The notes under the pieces are model-generated. The model did not search any database, was not told where the DNA came from, and was given only the letters and a program-made list of their open reading frames with translations. A DNA stretch of 64,000 nt from Aldehydirespirator sp965221605 (GTDB taxonomy: Bacteria; Actinomycetota; Acidimicrobiia; Acidimicrobiales; Aldehydirespiratoraceae): NCBI GenBank assembly GCA_965221605.1, contig CBDCSK010000003.1:1-64000 (forward strand), read 5' to 3'. This document shows, in pieces, positions 49,236 through 57,922 of the stretch; positions within the stretch are counted from its first letter, which is position 1, and each line of letters opens with the position of its first letter. Position numbers and translations under genes: made by a program.

Positions 49236-50405
49236 TCAGTCGATCCTCACCGACACCACGTCGGTCCAGGCGCCGGTCTCCCAGCTGCGCAGCAGCGCGG
49301 CCTGGACGCTCACATACTCCAGAGCCTGCTCCATCCCGGCGGAATGGGGGCGCCCCTCGGCCACCGCGGCCAGGAACTCGTGGTCCTGGATGGTGACCAC
49401 GTCCTCGAAGCCGATGGAGTTGGCCTCCCCGGGAACGAATCCTGGGTGGTACGGGTGGCGCTCACCGGCGTGGACGGTGGCGTAGCCCCGGTCGCCCTCG
49501 ACGTTGCGGAACAGGCGCATCTGGTTCATGTTCTCGAAGTTCCAGCTGAGCGCGCCGTCGGTGCCGTGGATGTCGAAGGCCATCTGGCTCTGGGGTCCGA
49601 CCATGGTCCGGCTGACCTCGAAGGTCCCCCGGCTGCCGTTGGCGAACACCGCCATGGCGCCGAAGTAGTCCTCGTTGGTCACCACTCCGACCGGATCGGT
49701 CGGCGCCCCCCGGTCGTAGTGGGTGCCCGACCCCGACGGCAGCGGCCGCTCCTTGATGAACGTCTCCCCGGTGCCCACCACCCGCAGGATGGGCCCGTTC
49801 AGCATCATGGCCAGGTCGAGGGCGTGGCTGAGGATGTCGGTGGAGACACCGTGCCCGGCCTGCTCGAGCAGGAAGCGCCAGCTGAGCAGACCCAGGGGGT
49901 CGGCGCCGTACACCGAGAAGAAGCGGCCCCGGTAGTTGGTTATCTCGCCCAGCTCGCCCGCCTCGACCATGTTGCGGGCATGTTGCACCAGCGGGACGAA
50001 GCGGTAGTTGTAGCCCACCCCGGTGATGACGCCCGCGTCCCGGCACGCCTTCTCGGCTCGGGCCGTCTGTTCGGGGGTTCCCCCGACGGGCTTCTCGCAG
50101 AAGACGTGCTTGCTGGCCGCGGCGGCAGCCTCGACGATGTCGCAGTGGAGCATGTTGGGCGCGCAGATCACCACCACGTCCACGTCGGGATGGTCAACCG
50201 CGGCCCGCCAGTCGCCGGTGACATCGCGGAAGCCGAAGTCGACGGTGGCGGCATGGCGCCGCTCGGCGAGGGTGTCGGCGCACACCGTGAGCTCGGGCCG
50301 GTACTCGAGACCCTCGAAGATCATGGGAAGGCGGGCATAGGACCGGGCGTGGGCCTGGCCCATCCAGCCGAAGCCGATCACAGCCACCCCGAGGCGTCGG
50401 GTCAT
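49236..50405 (-). CDS. Gfo/Idh/MocA-family oxidoreductase
   Basis: 389 residues: GVAVIGFGWMGQAHARSYA (Rossmann), VVVICAPNMLHCDIVEAA, SKHVFCEKPVGGTPEQTARA (EKP), GVGYNYRFVPLVQHA, and HGVSTDILSHALDLAMMLNG with the catalytic Asp/His. Similar proteins act on inosose, scyllo-inositol or sugar derivatives; with the operon context a MocA-like or IolW/IolU-type dehydrogenase is likely. The ATG overlaps the upstream 2-hydroxyacid dehydrogenase stop (ATGA). Confidence 0.87.
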   Translation of the reverse strand: MTRRLGVAVIGFGWMGQAHARSYARLPMIFEGLEYRPELTVCADTLAERRHAATVDFGFRDVTGDWRAAVDHPDVDVVVICAPNMLHCDIVEAAAAASKHVFCEKPVGGTPEQTARAEKACRDAGVITGVGYNYRFVPLVQHARNMVEAGELGEITNYRGRFFSVYGADPLGLLSWRFLLEQAGHGVSTDILSHALDLAMMLNGPILRVVGTGETFIKERPLPSGSGTHYDRGAPTDPVGVVTNEDYFGAMAVFANGSRGTFEVSRTMVGPQSQMAFDIHGTDGALSWNFENMNQMRLFRNVEGDRGYATVHAGERHPYHPGFVPGEANSIGFEDVVTIQDHEFLAAVAEGRPHSAGMEQALEYVSVQAALLRSWETGAWTDVVSVRID

Positions 50406-51358
50406 GACGCCCTCCGCCGGTCCACGGCGGGATCGGCCGCGGCCGGATCCAGCAGGTGCTCGGGAGTCCCGCCCCGCAGCCACTCGGCCGCCTGGCCCAG
50501 CGCCTGGTCGAGCAGCCGGGCCATCCCCGCGGTGGTGGACGAGGCCACATGGGGGGTGACGATGACATCGTCGCGCCCGAGCAGCGGATGGCTCTCGGGC
50601 AGCGGCTCGGGCTCGGTCACGTCGAGGCCGGCCCCGGCGATGTGGCCCGATTCCAGACCCGCGAGCAGCGCCTCGTGGTCGATCAGCGAGCCTCGCGAGC
50701 AGTTGACGATGATGACTCCTGGCCGCATGGCCGCGATGGCCCCGGCGTCGACGATATGGCGGGTCGACCCGGTGGCGGGAGCATGCAGCGACACCGCGTC
50801 GCTGCGGCGCCAGAGGCCGTCGAGGTCCACGGGCTCGCCGACCTCCCTCGTCCTGGCGGGATCCACGTACGGATCGTGCACCAGCACCGTCATGCCGAGG
50901 GAGGCTCCGTAGCGCCCCACCCGGCTGCCGATTCGACCGCAGCCGAGCAGGCCCAGGGTCCGGCCGTCCAGTTCCAGGGCACGGTGAGCGGCCTGGTAGT
51001 CGCCGAGACGGGACCGGAGCCGCCCCGCCGAAGGCTTGATCCGCTTGGAAACCGCCAGAAGCAGGGCCAGAGCATGCTCGGCAGTGGACACGGTGGGACC
51101 GTCGGGCGTGTTGCACGCGGCCACACCGGCCGCGGCGCACGCGGCCACCTCCACGTTGTCGTAGCCGATGCCGGCGCGGGCCACCACCTTGAGCCTGGGC
51201 AGGCGCCGGCAGGCCGCCGCGTCCCAGCTGCGGTTGGCGCCGACCACCGCCCCGTCGGCGGCAGCGAGGTCGTCGGTCAGCTCGAGGCCGTCGGGGACGG
51301 CCACCTCCGGCGGCGGGCGGCGGTCGATCCAGATGCGCCCGAGCGCGGCCGAACTCAC
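50402..51358 (-). CDS. D-isomer-specific 2-hydroxyacid dehydrogenase
   Basis: 318 residues: ARAGIGYDNVEVAACAAAG, TLGLLGCGRIGSRVGRYGAS (Rossmann), NCSRGSLIDHEALLAGLESG (Arg), LDVTEPEPLPESHPLL (Glu), DDVIVTPHVASSTT (His). A complete catalytic set. An odd member for an inositol operon; it could handle an acid formed during ring opening or side-chain oxidation. GTG 51358 overlaps the iolC stop by 4 nt, so the longer frame is rejected. Confidence 0.88.
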   Translation of the reverse strand: MSSAALGRIWIDRRPPPEVAVPDGLELTDDLAAADGAVVGANRSWDAAACRRLPRLKVVARAGIGYDNVEVAACAAAGVAACNTPDGPTVSTAEHALALLLAVSKRIKPSAGRLRSRLGDYQAAHRALELDGRTLGLLGCGRIGSRVGRYGASLGMTVLVHDPYVDPARTREVGEPVDLDGLWRRSDAVSLHAPATGSTRHIVDAGAIAAMRPGVIIVNCSRGSLIDHEALLAGLESGHIAGAGLDVTEPEPLPESHPLLGRDDVIVTPHVASSTTAGMARLLDQALGQAAEWLRGGTPEHLLDPAAADPAVDRRRAS

Positions 51359-52320
51359 GCGGCCTCGGCCTCCCCGGGGTCGCCGCCAGCCAGCACCGCG
51401 TCGATCTCGGCCGCGGTGGGCATGGCGTCGGCACATGTCAGCCGGCCGGCCACGATGGCGCCGGCCGCATTGGCCCGCGTCACCATGGCTACCGGGTCGA
51501 GGCCGGCCAGCAGCCCGTCGGCCAGGGCACCGCCGAAGGCGTCACCGGCGCCGAGGCCGCAGACGACCTCGACCCTCACCGGCGGCACGGACCAGCGGTC
51601 GTCGGCAGTGGCCACGAGCACGCCGTCGGCGCCCATCTTGACGACCGCCAGCGACACGCCTCGCTCCAGGAGGCGGTCGGCGGCGGTGTCAGGATCGGAG
51701 GATCCCACCGCGATCTCGCACTCCGTCCGGTTGCCCACCGCCACAGTGACATGGCCGACGGCCGGGCTTATCTCAGCGCGGGCCTCGGTGGGCGAGGACC
51801 AGAAGCTGTCGCGGTAGTCGAGGTCGAGCACGGTGTGCTCCGCCCGGGCGCGCCGCTCCAGCAGATCCCGAACGGTCGAGCGGGACGGCTCCTGCGCGAA
51901 ACGCGAGCCGGTCACCCACAGCACGGGCACGGTGGTGGCTACAGCCGGCATGTCGTCGATGGTGAGGTTCATCTCCGGGCCGCGGGGCTCCCGGTAGAAC
52001 AGCAGGGGCGGGTCGGTCGGCGGATCCAGCGCGCAGAAGGCCAGGGCGGTGCGCAGGTCCGGGTCCACCGACACGTAGTCGTTGACCACGCCGAAGCGCT
52101 CCGCGAGAGCGGTGCGGATGTACTCGCCGAAGCCGTCGTCGCCGACCCTGGTGACCACTGCGGCCCGCCGGCCCAGCCGGGCCGCAGCAACGGCCACGTT
52201 GGTGGGCGAGCCCCCGATCGACTTGGCGAACGACTCCACCCCGCTGAGGGGCACACCGCTCTGCTGGGGGTACAGGTCGACGCTGACCCGCCCGACGGTC
52301 AACAACTCGAGCTCGGCCAT
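51355..52320 (-). CDS. iolC: 5-dehydro-2-deoxygluconokinase
   Basis: A 321-residue PfkB-fold kinase: VGRVSVDLYPQQSGVPL is the IolC-type N-terminus; FAKSIGGSPTNVAVAAARLG is the substrate-binding block; CGLGAGDAFGGALADGLL carries the catalytic Asp and anion hole. It phosphorylates 2-deoxy-5-keto-gluconate, preparing it for the aldolase at the end of the operon. It sits 70 nt after the ABC ATPase gene and overlaps the next gene by 4 nt. Confidence 0.92.
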   Translation of the reverse strand: MAELELLTVGRVSVDLYPQQSGVPLSGVESFAKSIGGSPTNVAVAAARLGRRAAVVTRVGDDGFGEYIRTALAERFGVVNDYVSVDPDLRTALAFCALDPPTDPPLLFYREPRGPEMNLTIDDMPAVATTVPVLWVTGSRFAQEPSRSTVRDLLERRARAEHTVLDLDYRDSFWSSPTEARAEISPAVGHVTVAVGNRTECEIAVGSSDPDTAADRLLERGVSLAVVKMGADGVLVATADDRWSVPPVRVEVVCGLGAGDAFGGALADGLLAGLDPVAMVTRANAAGAIVAGRLTCADAMPTAAEIDAVLAGGDPGEAEAA

Positions 52321-52390
52321 CGCTGTCGGGAGGAGAGATCGAGCGCAGCCGCCGGATCAACGGCGGTCAACGGATGAAGCCGGGCCACCC

Positions 52391-53176
52391 TCAGTCGGCG
52401 CCACCCTGAGCCAGTTCGTGCTGGAGCTGCTCCAACTCCGCGCCACCGGCCATGAGCTGGGTCAACTCGGCCTGGGACAGCTCATCCTTGGCCCAGTTGC
52501 CCAGGGCGCGGCCCCGCTTGAGGATCACGAAACGGTCGCCCACCGGATAGGCGTGGTGCGGGTTGTGGGTGATGAAGATCACGGCCAGGCCCTGGTCGCG
52601 GGCCTCCACGATGCGCCGCAGGACCACCCCCGACTGCTTCACCCCCAGCGCGGAGGTGGGCTCGTCGAGGATCAGCACCCGGGCGCCGAAGTAGCTCGCC
52701 CGGGCGATGGCCACCGACTGGCGCTCGCCACCCGACAGGGTGCCCACGCTCTGCTCCGTGTCGCGGATGTCGATGCCCATCTTGGCCATCTCGTCCTTGG
52801 CGATCATCTTGGCCTTGTCGATGTCGATCTGGCGGAACGGCCACATGCCCTTCTTGGGCTCCTGGCCCAGGAAGAAGTTCCGCCACACCGACATCAGCGG
52901 CACCATGGCCAAGTCCTGGTACACGGTGGCGATACCAGCGGCCAGGGCCTCGCGGGGCGAGGCGAACTTCACTTCGTTGCCTTCGAGCAGCAGCTTGCCC
53001 TCGTCGTGCTGGTGCACGCCGGCCAGGATCTTGATGAAGGTGGACTTGCCCGCGCCGTTGTCGCCGAGCACGCAGGTCACCTCTCCGGGATTGACGGTGG
53101 TGGTCACACCGGTGAGGGCGATGATGTTGCCGTAGAACTTGGAGAGGTTCTCCATCTCGAGGAAGTCGGTGCTCAT
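52391..53176 (-). CDS. Sugar (inositol) ABC transporter ATP-binding protein
   Basis: 261 residues, a single ABC domain (not the double RbsA form): Walker A GDNGAGKSTFIK, Q-loop YQDLAMVPL, signature LSGGERQSVAIARA, Walker B VLILDEPTSALG, switch His ITHNPHHA. FrcA-like enzymes of this type pair with RbsC-like permeases. It overlaps the permease stop by 4 nt and provides energy for uptake of the pathway substrate. Confidence 0.93.
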   Translation of the reverse strand: MSTDFLEMENLSKFYGNIIALTGVTTTVNPGEVTCVLGDNGAGKSTFIKILAGVHQHDEGKLLLEGNEVKFASPREALAAGIATVYQDLAMVPLMSVWRNFFLGQEPKKGMWPFRQIDIDKAKMIAKDEMAKMGIDIRDTEQSVGTLSGGERQSVAIARASYFGARVLILDEPTSALGVKQSGVVLRRIVEARDQGLAVIFITHNPHHAYPVGDRFVILKRGRALGNWAKDELSQAELTQLMAGGAELEQLQHELAQGGAD

Positions 53177-55560
53177 TGCTGATCCTCCTTTTCTCCCGAG
53201 GCCGGTTCTTTGGGAACGACGATGGTTATCTCAGCTTGGTCGGGTTTCGCCTTGTCCACCTTGACGGGGGCCTTCTCGGCCCGGCCGCGGATGTAGTTGT
53301 TCACGATCACGGCCACCAGCAGCAGGGCGCCCAGCACCAGGAACTGCCAGTTGCTGTTCCACAGCGCGAAGCCGATCCCCTGGCTGATCATGCCCCAGAT
53401 GATGGCACCGATGGCGGCGCCCAGGGCCGAGCCGTACCCGCCGGTCAGCAGGTTGCCGCCGACCACCGCCACGATGATGTAGCGGAACTCGTCCCCGTTG
53501 CCCACGTCGGCCTGCACCGACAGCTGGCGGAAGGCGATCAGCATCCCGGCCAGCCACGCCGATCCCGACACCAGCATGAACAGCGTGGTCTTGGCCCGGG
53601 CGGCCGGGACGCCCACCGAGCGGGCCGCCTCCTTGTTGCCGCCCACCGCGAAGATCCAGTTCCCGAACTGGGTCTTGGCCAGCACCCAGGTGCCCGCGGC
53701 CGCGTAGAGCAGCAGGAACAGCACCTGGACCCGGAAGCTGGTCCTGGCGTTGGTGGCCAGGGCCTCCTCGGTGGTGATGAACAGCAGCCGGGCGATGAAG
53801 CTCAGCGCCACCAGGCCGGCACCGACCACCACCACGGCCCGGCCAGTTCCCTCGTCGGAGGTGAACAGCAGCTTGTAGAGGGCGCCCGCGGCGTACACCG
53901 CGAAGGCGACCAGGGCTCCCTTGGCTATGCCGACAACGATGCTGTAGATGACCCCGTCACCGTCGATCAGCTCCAGTATGGCGAACACGATCACACCCGC
54001 CAGGCCGGCGATGGCGCCCACCCGGGCCCATGGTCCGAGGTCGGCCGACGCCGCCGCGGTCTGACGCCTCTGGCAAAGGTGGCTGGCCACGGCGGCCACG
54101 GCTATCAGCAGCGCTATCAGCAGCAGTACGACGAACAACTCGACCCGCAGCTTGCGGGATGTGGACTCCAGCTGGATGAAGAAGGCGAGCGCCACCAGGG
54201 CCACGGCCGACAGCAGCGAGAACACCAGCGGCATCCGGGAGCGGCCCGCAGATGAAGCCAGCAGCAGGACGCCTGCTCCGGCGAGACCGCCGAAGAGCAG
54301 CACCCGGGCCGCCTGGCCGGTGACCATGAAGCTGACGGTCGGAATGAACATGATGGCTGCGCCGATGAGCGGGTAGGTCATGCGGATCCGGCCCATTGCG
54401 GCGAGCACGGCCAGGACGCCGGCAACGGCTATGCCGATGGCGAACACGGTCCGTCCAGCCGCTCCCGGCAGGAATCCGAGCCGCTCGGTGTTGCCCGAGT
54501 CCATCAACAGGGCAATGACGACACCCAGCACTATCCCGGCCACGCCGGCACCGAGGCGATAAGCCAGCCCGGGGGCGTCGGCAGCCCCGGCGCCGCCGCG
54601 GTCAGCGGGCTCGTAGCGGGCCACGCACCATCCCGACACTCCGGCCAGGACGCCGGCGGCGACCAGAATGCCGCCGATCCACTCGGAGGCGGACCCACCC
54701 TGCGTGAGCAGATAGAGGAAGCCCGCAACGGCCGCAGCCACACCGACCGCCGAGACGGCGATGCCCGACATCTTGTAGGCGCTGCGGCGCCGGTAGGTCA
54801 GCTCGAGCACGCCCAGCAGCAGGGCCGCGCCGCCGATGATGAGCAACCCGGCCCAGGCCCAGTCGCGGCCGTCCCAGATGTGGCCCGTCCCGGGGACGAT
54901 CTCCAGTATCGCCTGGCCGCTCTCGTCGATCTCTCCGGACTCGACCTTCTGCGGGTTGAGCACCCATTCGGCGCCGAAGATGCTGCTCCAGAAGTCGAAG
55001 CCGCCGGCGTCCTTGAGCTGGCCGCCGTCGCCCACGATCACTTTGTCGGTGAACAGCTTGGCGAAGCCGAGCTTGCCGCCCCACAGGATGAAGAACGTGC
55101 CCAGGGTGACGATGAAGCTGGGCAGCGACGTCCTGTCCACCACCGTGCCGTTGAACCATCCGATGGACAGGGCCAGAGCCAGGGTCAGCGGCACGGCCAT
55201 GAACAGGTTCAGCCCGGCCCCGCCCGAGCCGGGATCGATGCTCAGAAGCACCACCACCATGGCGGTCGCGCCGGTCATGGCTCCCGAGGAGAGGTCGAAC
55301 TCTCCCCCGATCATGAGCAGTGCCACCGGCACCGCCATGATGCCGAGAATGGCCGCGGTGTCGAGGAAGTTGGCGATGCCGCCGACCGTCCCGAACTGCC
55401 CGGCCACAAGCCAGAACATCACTCCCACGCCGACGAGCCCGAGCAGGGCGCCGATCTCCGGTCTCGTCAGGAGTGTCTGGATCGGTCCCCGGTGAGCGAG
55501 CCGTTCGTCGCCCGAGTCGGCCGCGCTCACTGCTGGTTTGTCATTGGTCGTCTCGGCCAT
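53173..55560 (-). CDS. Unusually long sugar (inositol) ABC permease, RbsC family
   Basis: 795 residues; RbsC-type permeases are usually 310-400. The N-terminal part (about 30-205) is RbsC-like: FLDTAAILGIMAVPVALLMI, GGEFDLSSGAMTGATA, SLPSFIVTLGTFFILWGG. The C-terminal part (630-765) is the matching second half, including the ATPase-contact loop GGNKEAARSVGVPAARAKT and VAVVGGNLLTGGYGSALGAA. Between them lies an insert of about 385 residues with some ten additional hydrophobic segments. The tail (766-795) is charged. ATG 55560 (MAETTND) is chosen over a longer frame. A hairpin region (55640-55727) separates it from the binding-protein gene. Confidence 0.88.
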   Translation of the reverse strand: MAETTNDKPAVSAADSGDERLAHRGPIQTLLTRPEIGALLGLVGVGVMFWLVAGQFGTVGGIANFLDTAAILGIMAVPVALLMIGGEFDLSSGAMTGATAMVVVLLSIDPGSGGAGLNLFMAVPLTLALALSIGWFNGTVVDRTSLPSFIVTLGTFFILWGGKLGFAKLFTDKVIVGDGGQLKDAGGFDFWSSIFGAEWVLNPQKVESGEIDESGQAILEIVPGTGHIWDGRDWAWAGLLIIGGAALLLGVLELTYRRRSAYKMSGIAVSAVGVAAAVAGFLYLLTQGGSASEWIGGILVAAGVLAGVSGWCVARYEPADRGGAGAADAPGLAYRLGAGVAGIVLGVVIALLMDSGNTERLGFLPGAAGRTVFAIGIAVAGVLAVLAAMGRIRMTYPLIGAAIMFIPTVSFMVTGQAARVLLFGGLAGAGVLLLASSAGRSRMPLVFSLLSAVALVALAFFIQLESTSRKLRVELFVVLLLIALLIAVAAVASHLCQRRQTAAASADLGPWARVGAIAGLAGVIVFAILELIDGDGVIYSIVVGIAKGALVAFAVYAAGALYKLLFTSDEGTGRAVVVVGAGLVALSFIARLLFITTEEALATNARTSFRVQVLFLLLYAAAGTWVLAKTQFGNWIFAVGGNKEAARSVGVPAARAKTTLFMLVSGSAWLAGMLIAFRQLSVQADVGNGDEFRYIIVAVVGGNLLTGGYGSALGAAIGAIIWGMISQGIGFALWNSNWQFLVLGALLLVAVIVNNYIRGRAEKAPVKVDKAKPDQAEITIVVPKEPASGEKEDQQ

Positions 55561-55639
55561 GAATCCCCCTATGGCGTTGGCTGTGGCGTTTTGCGACCGC
55601 TCCGAAGGCCGAGACGGCCGCACTCTTCAGTATCGGAAA

Positions 55640-55659
55640 CGCCGGTTCGCGAACCGGCG
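55640..55659 (-). promoter_or_regulatory. 20-bp perfect palindrome upstream of the permease gene
   Basis: CGCCGGTTCGCGAACCGGCG is perfectly self-complementary. It lies 80 bp before the permease start, between it and the binding-protein gene. As RNA it forms a stable stem; as DNA it could be an operator. It is unlike the LacI palindrome at 57858-57873, so an RNA role (processing or attenuation) seems more likely. Confidence 0.45.
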
Positions 55660-55691
55660 GGTGGCGGTGGGCCTCGTGCCGCCGGAAGTTA

Positions 55692-55727
55692 GCAGGGGGC
55701 GGCCAGCCGCGACCAGCCGCCCCCTGC
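55692..55727 (-). terminator. Hairpin after the binding-protein gene
   Basis: GCAGGGGGCGG and CCGCCCCCTGC form a perfect 11-bp stem with a 14-nt loop, 12 nt beyond the binding-protein stop. A partial terminator or mRNA-stabilising stem here would give more binding protein than permease, a known pattern in ABC uptake operons. Confidence 0.6.
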
Positions 55728-55739
55728 CACTTGGGGGGT

Positions 55740-56804
55740 CTACCGGGTGCCCGCGGCCACCAGAGCGGCTACCGCAGCCGCGTTGTCGGGCGTCACGAAG
55801 CCCGGCCCGGTGAGGACGGGCAGGCCGCCGCCCGCGGTGTTCTGGTTGGTCGCCTGGAGGTGCATCAGGATCACCGGCAGATACCCCTGCAGGTACTGCT
55901 GCTGGTCGACCGTGAATGCGATCTCCCCGGCCTGGATCCTGTCGATCAGGTCGCTGGAGAGGTCGAAGCCGCCGATATGGAGCGTGCGACCCGCATTCTC
56001 GGCCGCCTCGAGCGCCCGCAGCGGGACGTTCGGACCGGTGCCGAGAACCGCGTCGATGGCCTCGTCGGCGATCAGCCGCGACGAGATCGTTGCCCGCTGC
56101 TCGTCGGGATTGGCGTCGAGGCCGATGAACTCGGACACGACCTCGCCGTTGAAGGTGTCAGCAAGACCGTCGCAGCGCTCCTCGAGGCCGACGTTGCCCT
56201 GCTCCTGGCGCCCGCACAGCACCTTGCTGGCGCCTAGGGCGTTGAAGCGCTCGCCCGCGCCCTGTCCGGCCACGAACTCGGTCTGGCCGATGTGGGTCAC
56301 CGCTCCGAGGTCCTTGTAGTAGTCCACGCCAGAGTTCAGCGTGTACAGCGGGATGCCCGCGGCCACGACCGCCTCGGCTGCGGCGCTGACACCGGTCGGG
56401 TCGGACAGCGAGATGGCGATGCCGTCGGACCCGGCCGCGATAGCGGCCTCGATGTCCTGGGACTGCTTGAGGGCGTCGTTGTTCGAGCCCTGGTACACGA
56501 CGTCGCAGCCGATGGCCGCTGCCGCGTCCCGCACGGCCTTCTCCACAACGGACCAGAACGTTCCGGCGTCGCCGTGGGTGACTACGTGATAGGTCTTGTC
56601 GCAACCCTGCGTGTCGACGACATCGTCGGTTGCGGCCGCAGTCGTCTCCGGGGCGGCCTCACTCTCGTCGTCCGCGGGTGCGGCCGCCTCCGCCGACTCG
56701 GCCGGGGCGGCCGGCTCGGTGGTGTCGTCACCGTCGTCGCCGCAGGACGCAGCGACGAGCGTGATGGCAAGCACCACACCGAGCAGCTTCAATAGTCTTG
56801 ACAT
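55740..56804 (-). CDS. Sugar (inositol) ABC transporter substrate-binding lipoprotein
   Basis: 354 residues. Lipoprotein signal with lipobox LVAASC (Cys21), an acidic Ala/Glu/Asp linker to about 65, then a periplasmic-binding-protein type 1 domain: VVTHGDAGTFWSVVEKAVRD, QDIEAAIAAGSDGIAISLSD, VLCGRQEQGNVGLEERC, GGFDLSSDLIDRIQAG, TVDQQQYLQGYLPV. It resembles MocB/IbpA-like binding proteins for inositols and rhizopine. First transport gene of the operon, 4 nt after iolE. The two Cys residues in the C-lobe may form a disulfide. Confidence 0.92.
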   Translation of the reverse strand: MSRLLKLLGVVLAITLVAASCGDDGDDTTEPAAPAESAEAAAPADDESEAAPETTAAATDDVVDTQGCDKTYHVVTHGDAGTFWSVVEKAVRDAAAAIGCDVVYQGSNNDALKQSQDIEAAIAAGSDGIAISLSDPTGVSAAAEAVVAAGIPLYTLNSGVDYYKDLGAVTHIGQTEFVAGQGAGERFNALGASKVLCGRQEQGNVGLEERCDGLADTFNGEVVSEFIGLDANPDEQRATISSRLIADEAIDAVLGTGPNVPLRALEAAENAGRTLHIGGFDLSSDLIDRIQAGEIAFTVDQQQYLQGYLPVILMHLQATNQNTAGGGLPVLTGPGFVTPDNAAAVAALVAAGTR

Positions 56805-56808
56805 TTGG

Positions 56809-57759
56809 TTATCCCTCCGGGAATCGGTGGTTGTTGTTGGTTGCTCCGCTGCCCGCTCCGGCGGGCACCAGACTTCGCAGGAACTCCAGGCTCAGATCGG
56901 CGTTGCGTCTGAGTCCGGCGACGGCGGAGAGGTCGCCCTCCGCGATGGCCGCGTCCTGCTCCAGGACGTACCAGAGGTCTCGTCCCGATTCCTCGAGCCG
57001 GGCGACGGTCTCCGCGATCGCCACCCCTCCTCGACCTAGCGGCGGGAACAGGCCGCGCTGCACGGCCTGCATGAGCGACAGCTCTCCCGCCTTCAGCTGA
57101 GCCGCCAGCTCAGGCTCGAGGTCCTTGAGGTGGACCAGGCCCACGCGCGGCTCGTAGCGATCCAACAGCTCTTCGACATCGGTCCCGCCGATGGTGATGT
57201 GAGCAGTGTCCAGCACCAGCGACACCTCCGAGCCCTCCAGGACCCTTCCCAGCTCGGCGTCGGTCTCGACCAGGGACCCGAAATGGGAGTGGAACACCTG
57301 CTGCAGCCCGTGCTCGGCTGCGATGCCGTCCATCTCGGCCAGCGAGGCGAACAGCACCGCCCACTCCGTGTCGCTCAGGGGCTCCTGGCGCCAGTCTTCC
57401 TCATCGCTGACCGCGCAGGAGACAAAGAATCGGCCGCCGCCACCGGCGATCAGCCGGGCCCACCGGTGGGCGGCGTCTCTGGTCGCGGCGGCGCGACCCC
57501 GATCGTGCAGCACCAGCGGGACGAAGCCGCCGAGGAGGCTGAGGCCGCTGCCCTCCAGAGTCCCGCGCAGCGCCGCGGGCTCCGTCGGCAGGTAGCCCAG
57601 AGAGCCCAGCTCGGTGTGGGTGAAGCCCGCCGACCTCATCTCGCCCAGCACGCTATGGACGGGAAGCTGGTAGCCCCAGCCCGGCACCTCGCACACGCCC
57701 CAGCTGATGGGCGCAGTGGCGACGCGGTCGAGCAGCGCGGTTCGCGCCGCGGTCGTCAT
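56809..57759 (-). CDS. iolE: Inosose dehydratase (IolE/MocC-like TIM barrel)
   Basis: A 316-residue AP-endonuclease-2-type barrel: ATAPISWGVCEVPGWGYQLP at the N-terminus is characteristic of IolE/MocC; VFHSHFGSLVETDAELGRVL, SLVLDTAHITIGG and VGLVHLKDLEPE supply metal ligands. It dehydrates 2-keto-myo-inositol to trihydroxycyclohexane-dione. First gene of the 14-gene minus-strand operon. The promoter lies in the 163-bp region shared with the LacI gene and overlaps the palindrome at 57858-57873. Confidence 0.9.
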   Translation of the reverse strand: MTTAARTALLDRVATAPISWGVCEVPGWGYQLPVHSVLGEMRSAGFTHTELGSLGYLPTEPAALRGTLEGSGLSLLGGFVPLVLHDRGRAAATRDAAHRWARLIAGGGGRFFVSCAVSDEEDWRQEPLSDTEWAVLFASLAEMDGIAAEHGLQQVFHSHFGSLVETDAELGRVLEGSEVSLVLDTAHITIGGTDVEELLDRYEPRVGLVHLKDLEPELAAQLKAGELSLMQAVQRGLFPPLGRGGVAIAETVARLEESGRDLWYVLEQDAAIAEGDLSAVAGLRRNADLSLEFLRSLVPAGAGSGATNNNHRFPEG

Positions 57760-57857
57760 GGGCCGCTACCCGACGAGCCTTGCAAGCATTCGGGCCCGCC
57801 TTGTCGTGCAGGCATATCCCCCTCGATTTCCTCCCTGAATCTGCCGCGCCGCATTGG

Positions 57858-57873
57858 ATTGGAGCGCTCCAAT
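57858..57873. promoter_or_regulatory. LacI-family operator in the divergent iol/lacI promoter
   Basis: ATTGGAGCGCTCCAAT is a perfect 16-bp palindrome with the central CG-containing step (GCGC) typical of LacI-family sites. It lies about 100 bp upstream of iolE and 50 bp upstream of the regulator, where one bound dimer could repress both directions. I found no second identical copy in the window. Confidence 0.75.
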
Positions 57874-57922
57874 GATTTAGCGTCCCGGCCGTGTTGTGTC
57901 AAGCCGGGTGGCGGTGATCGGC

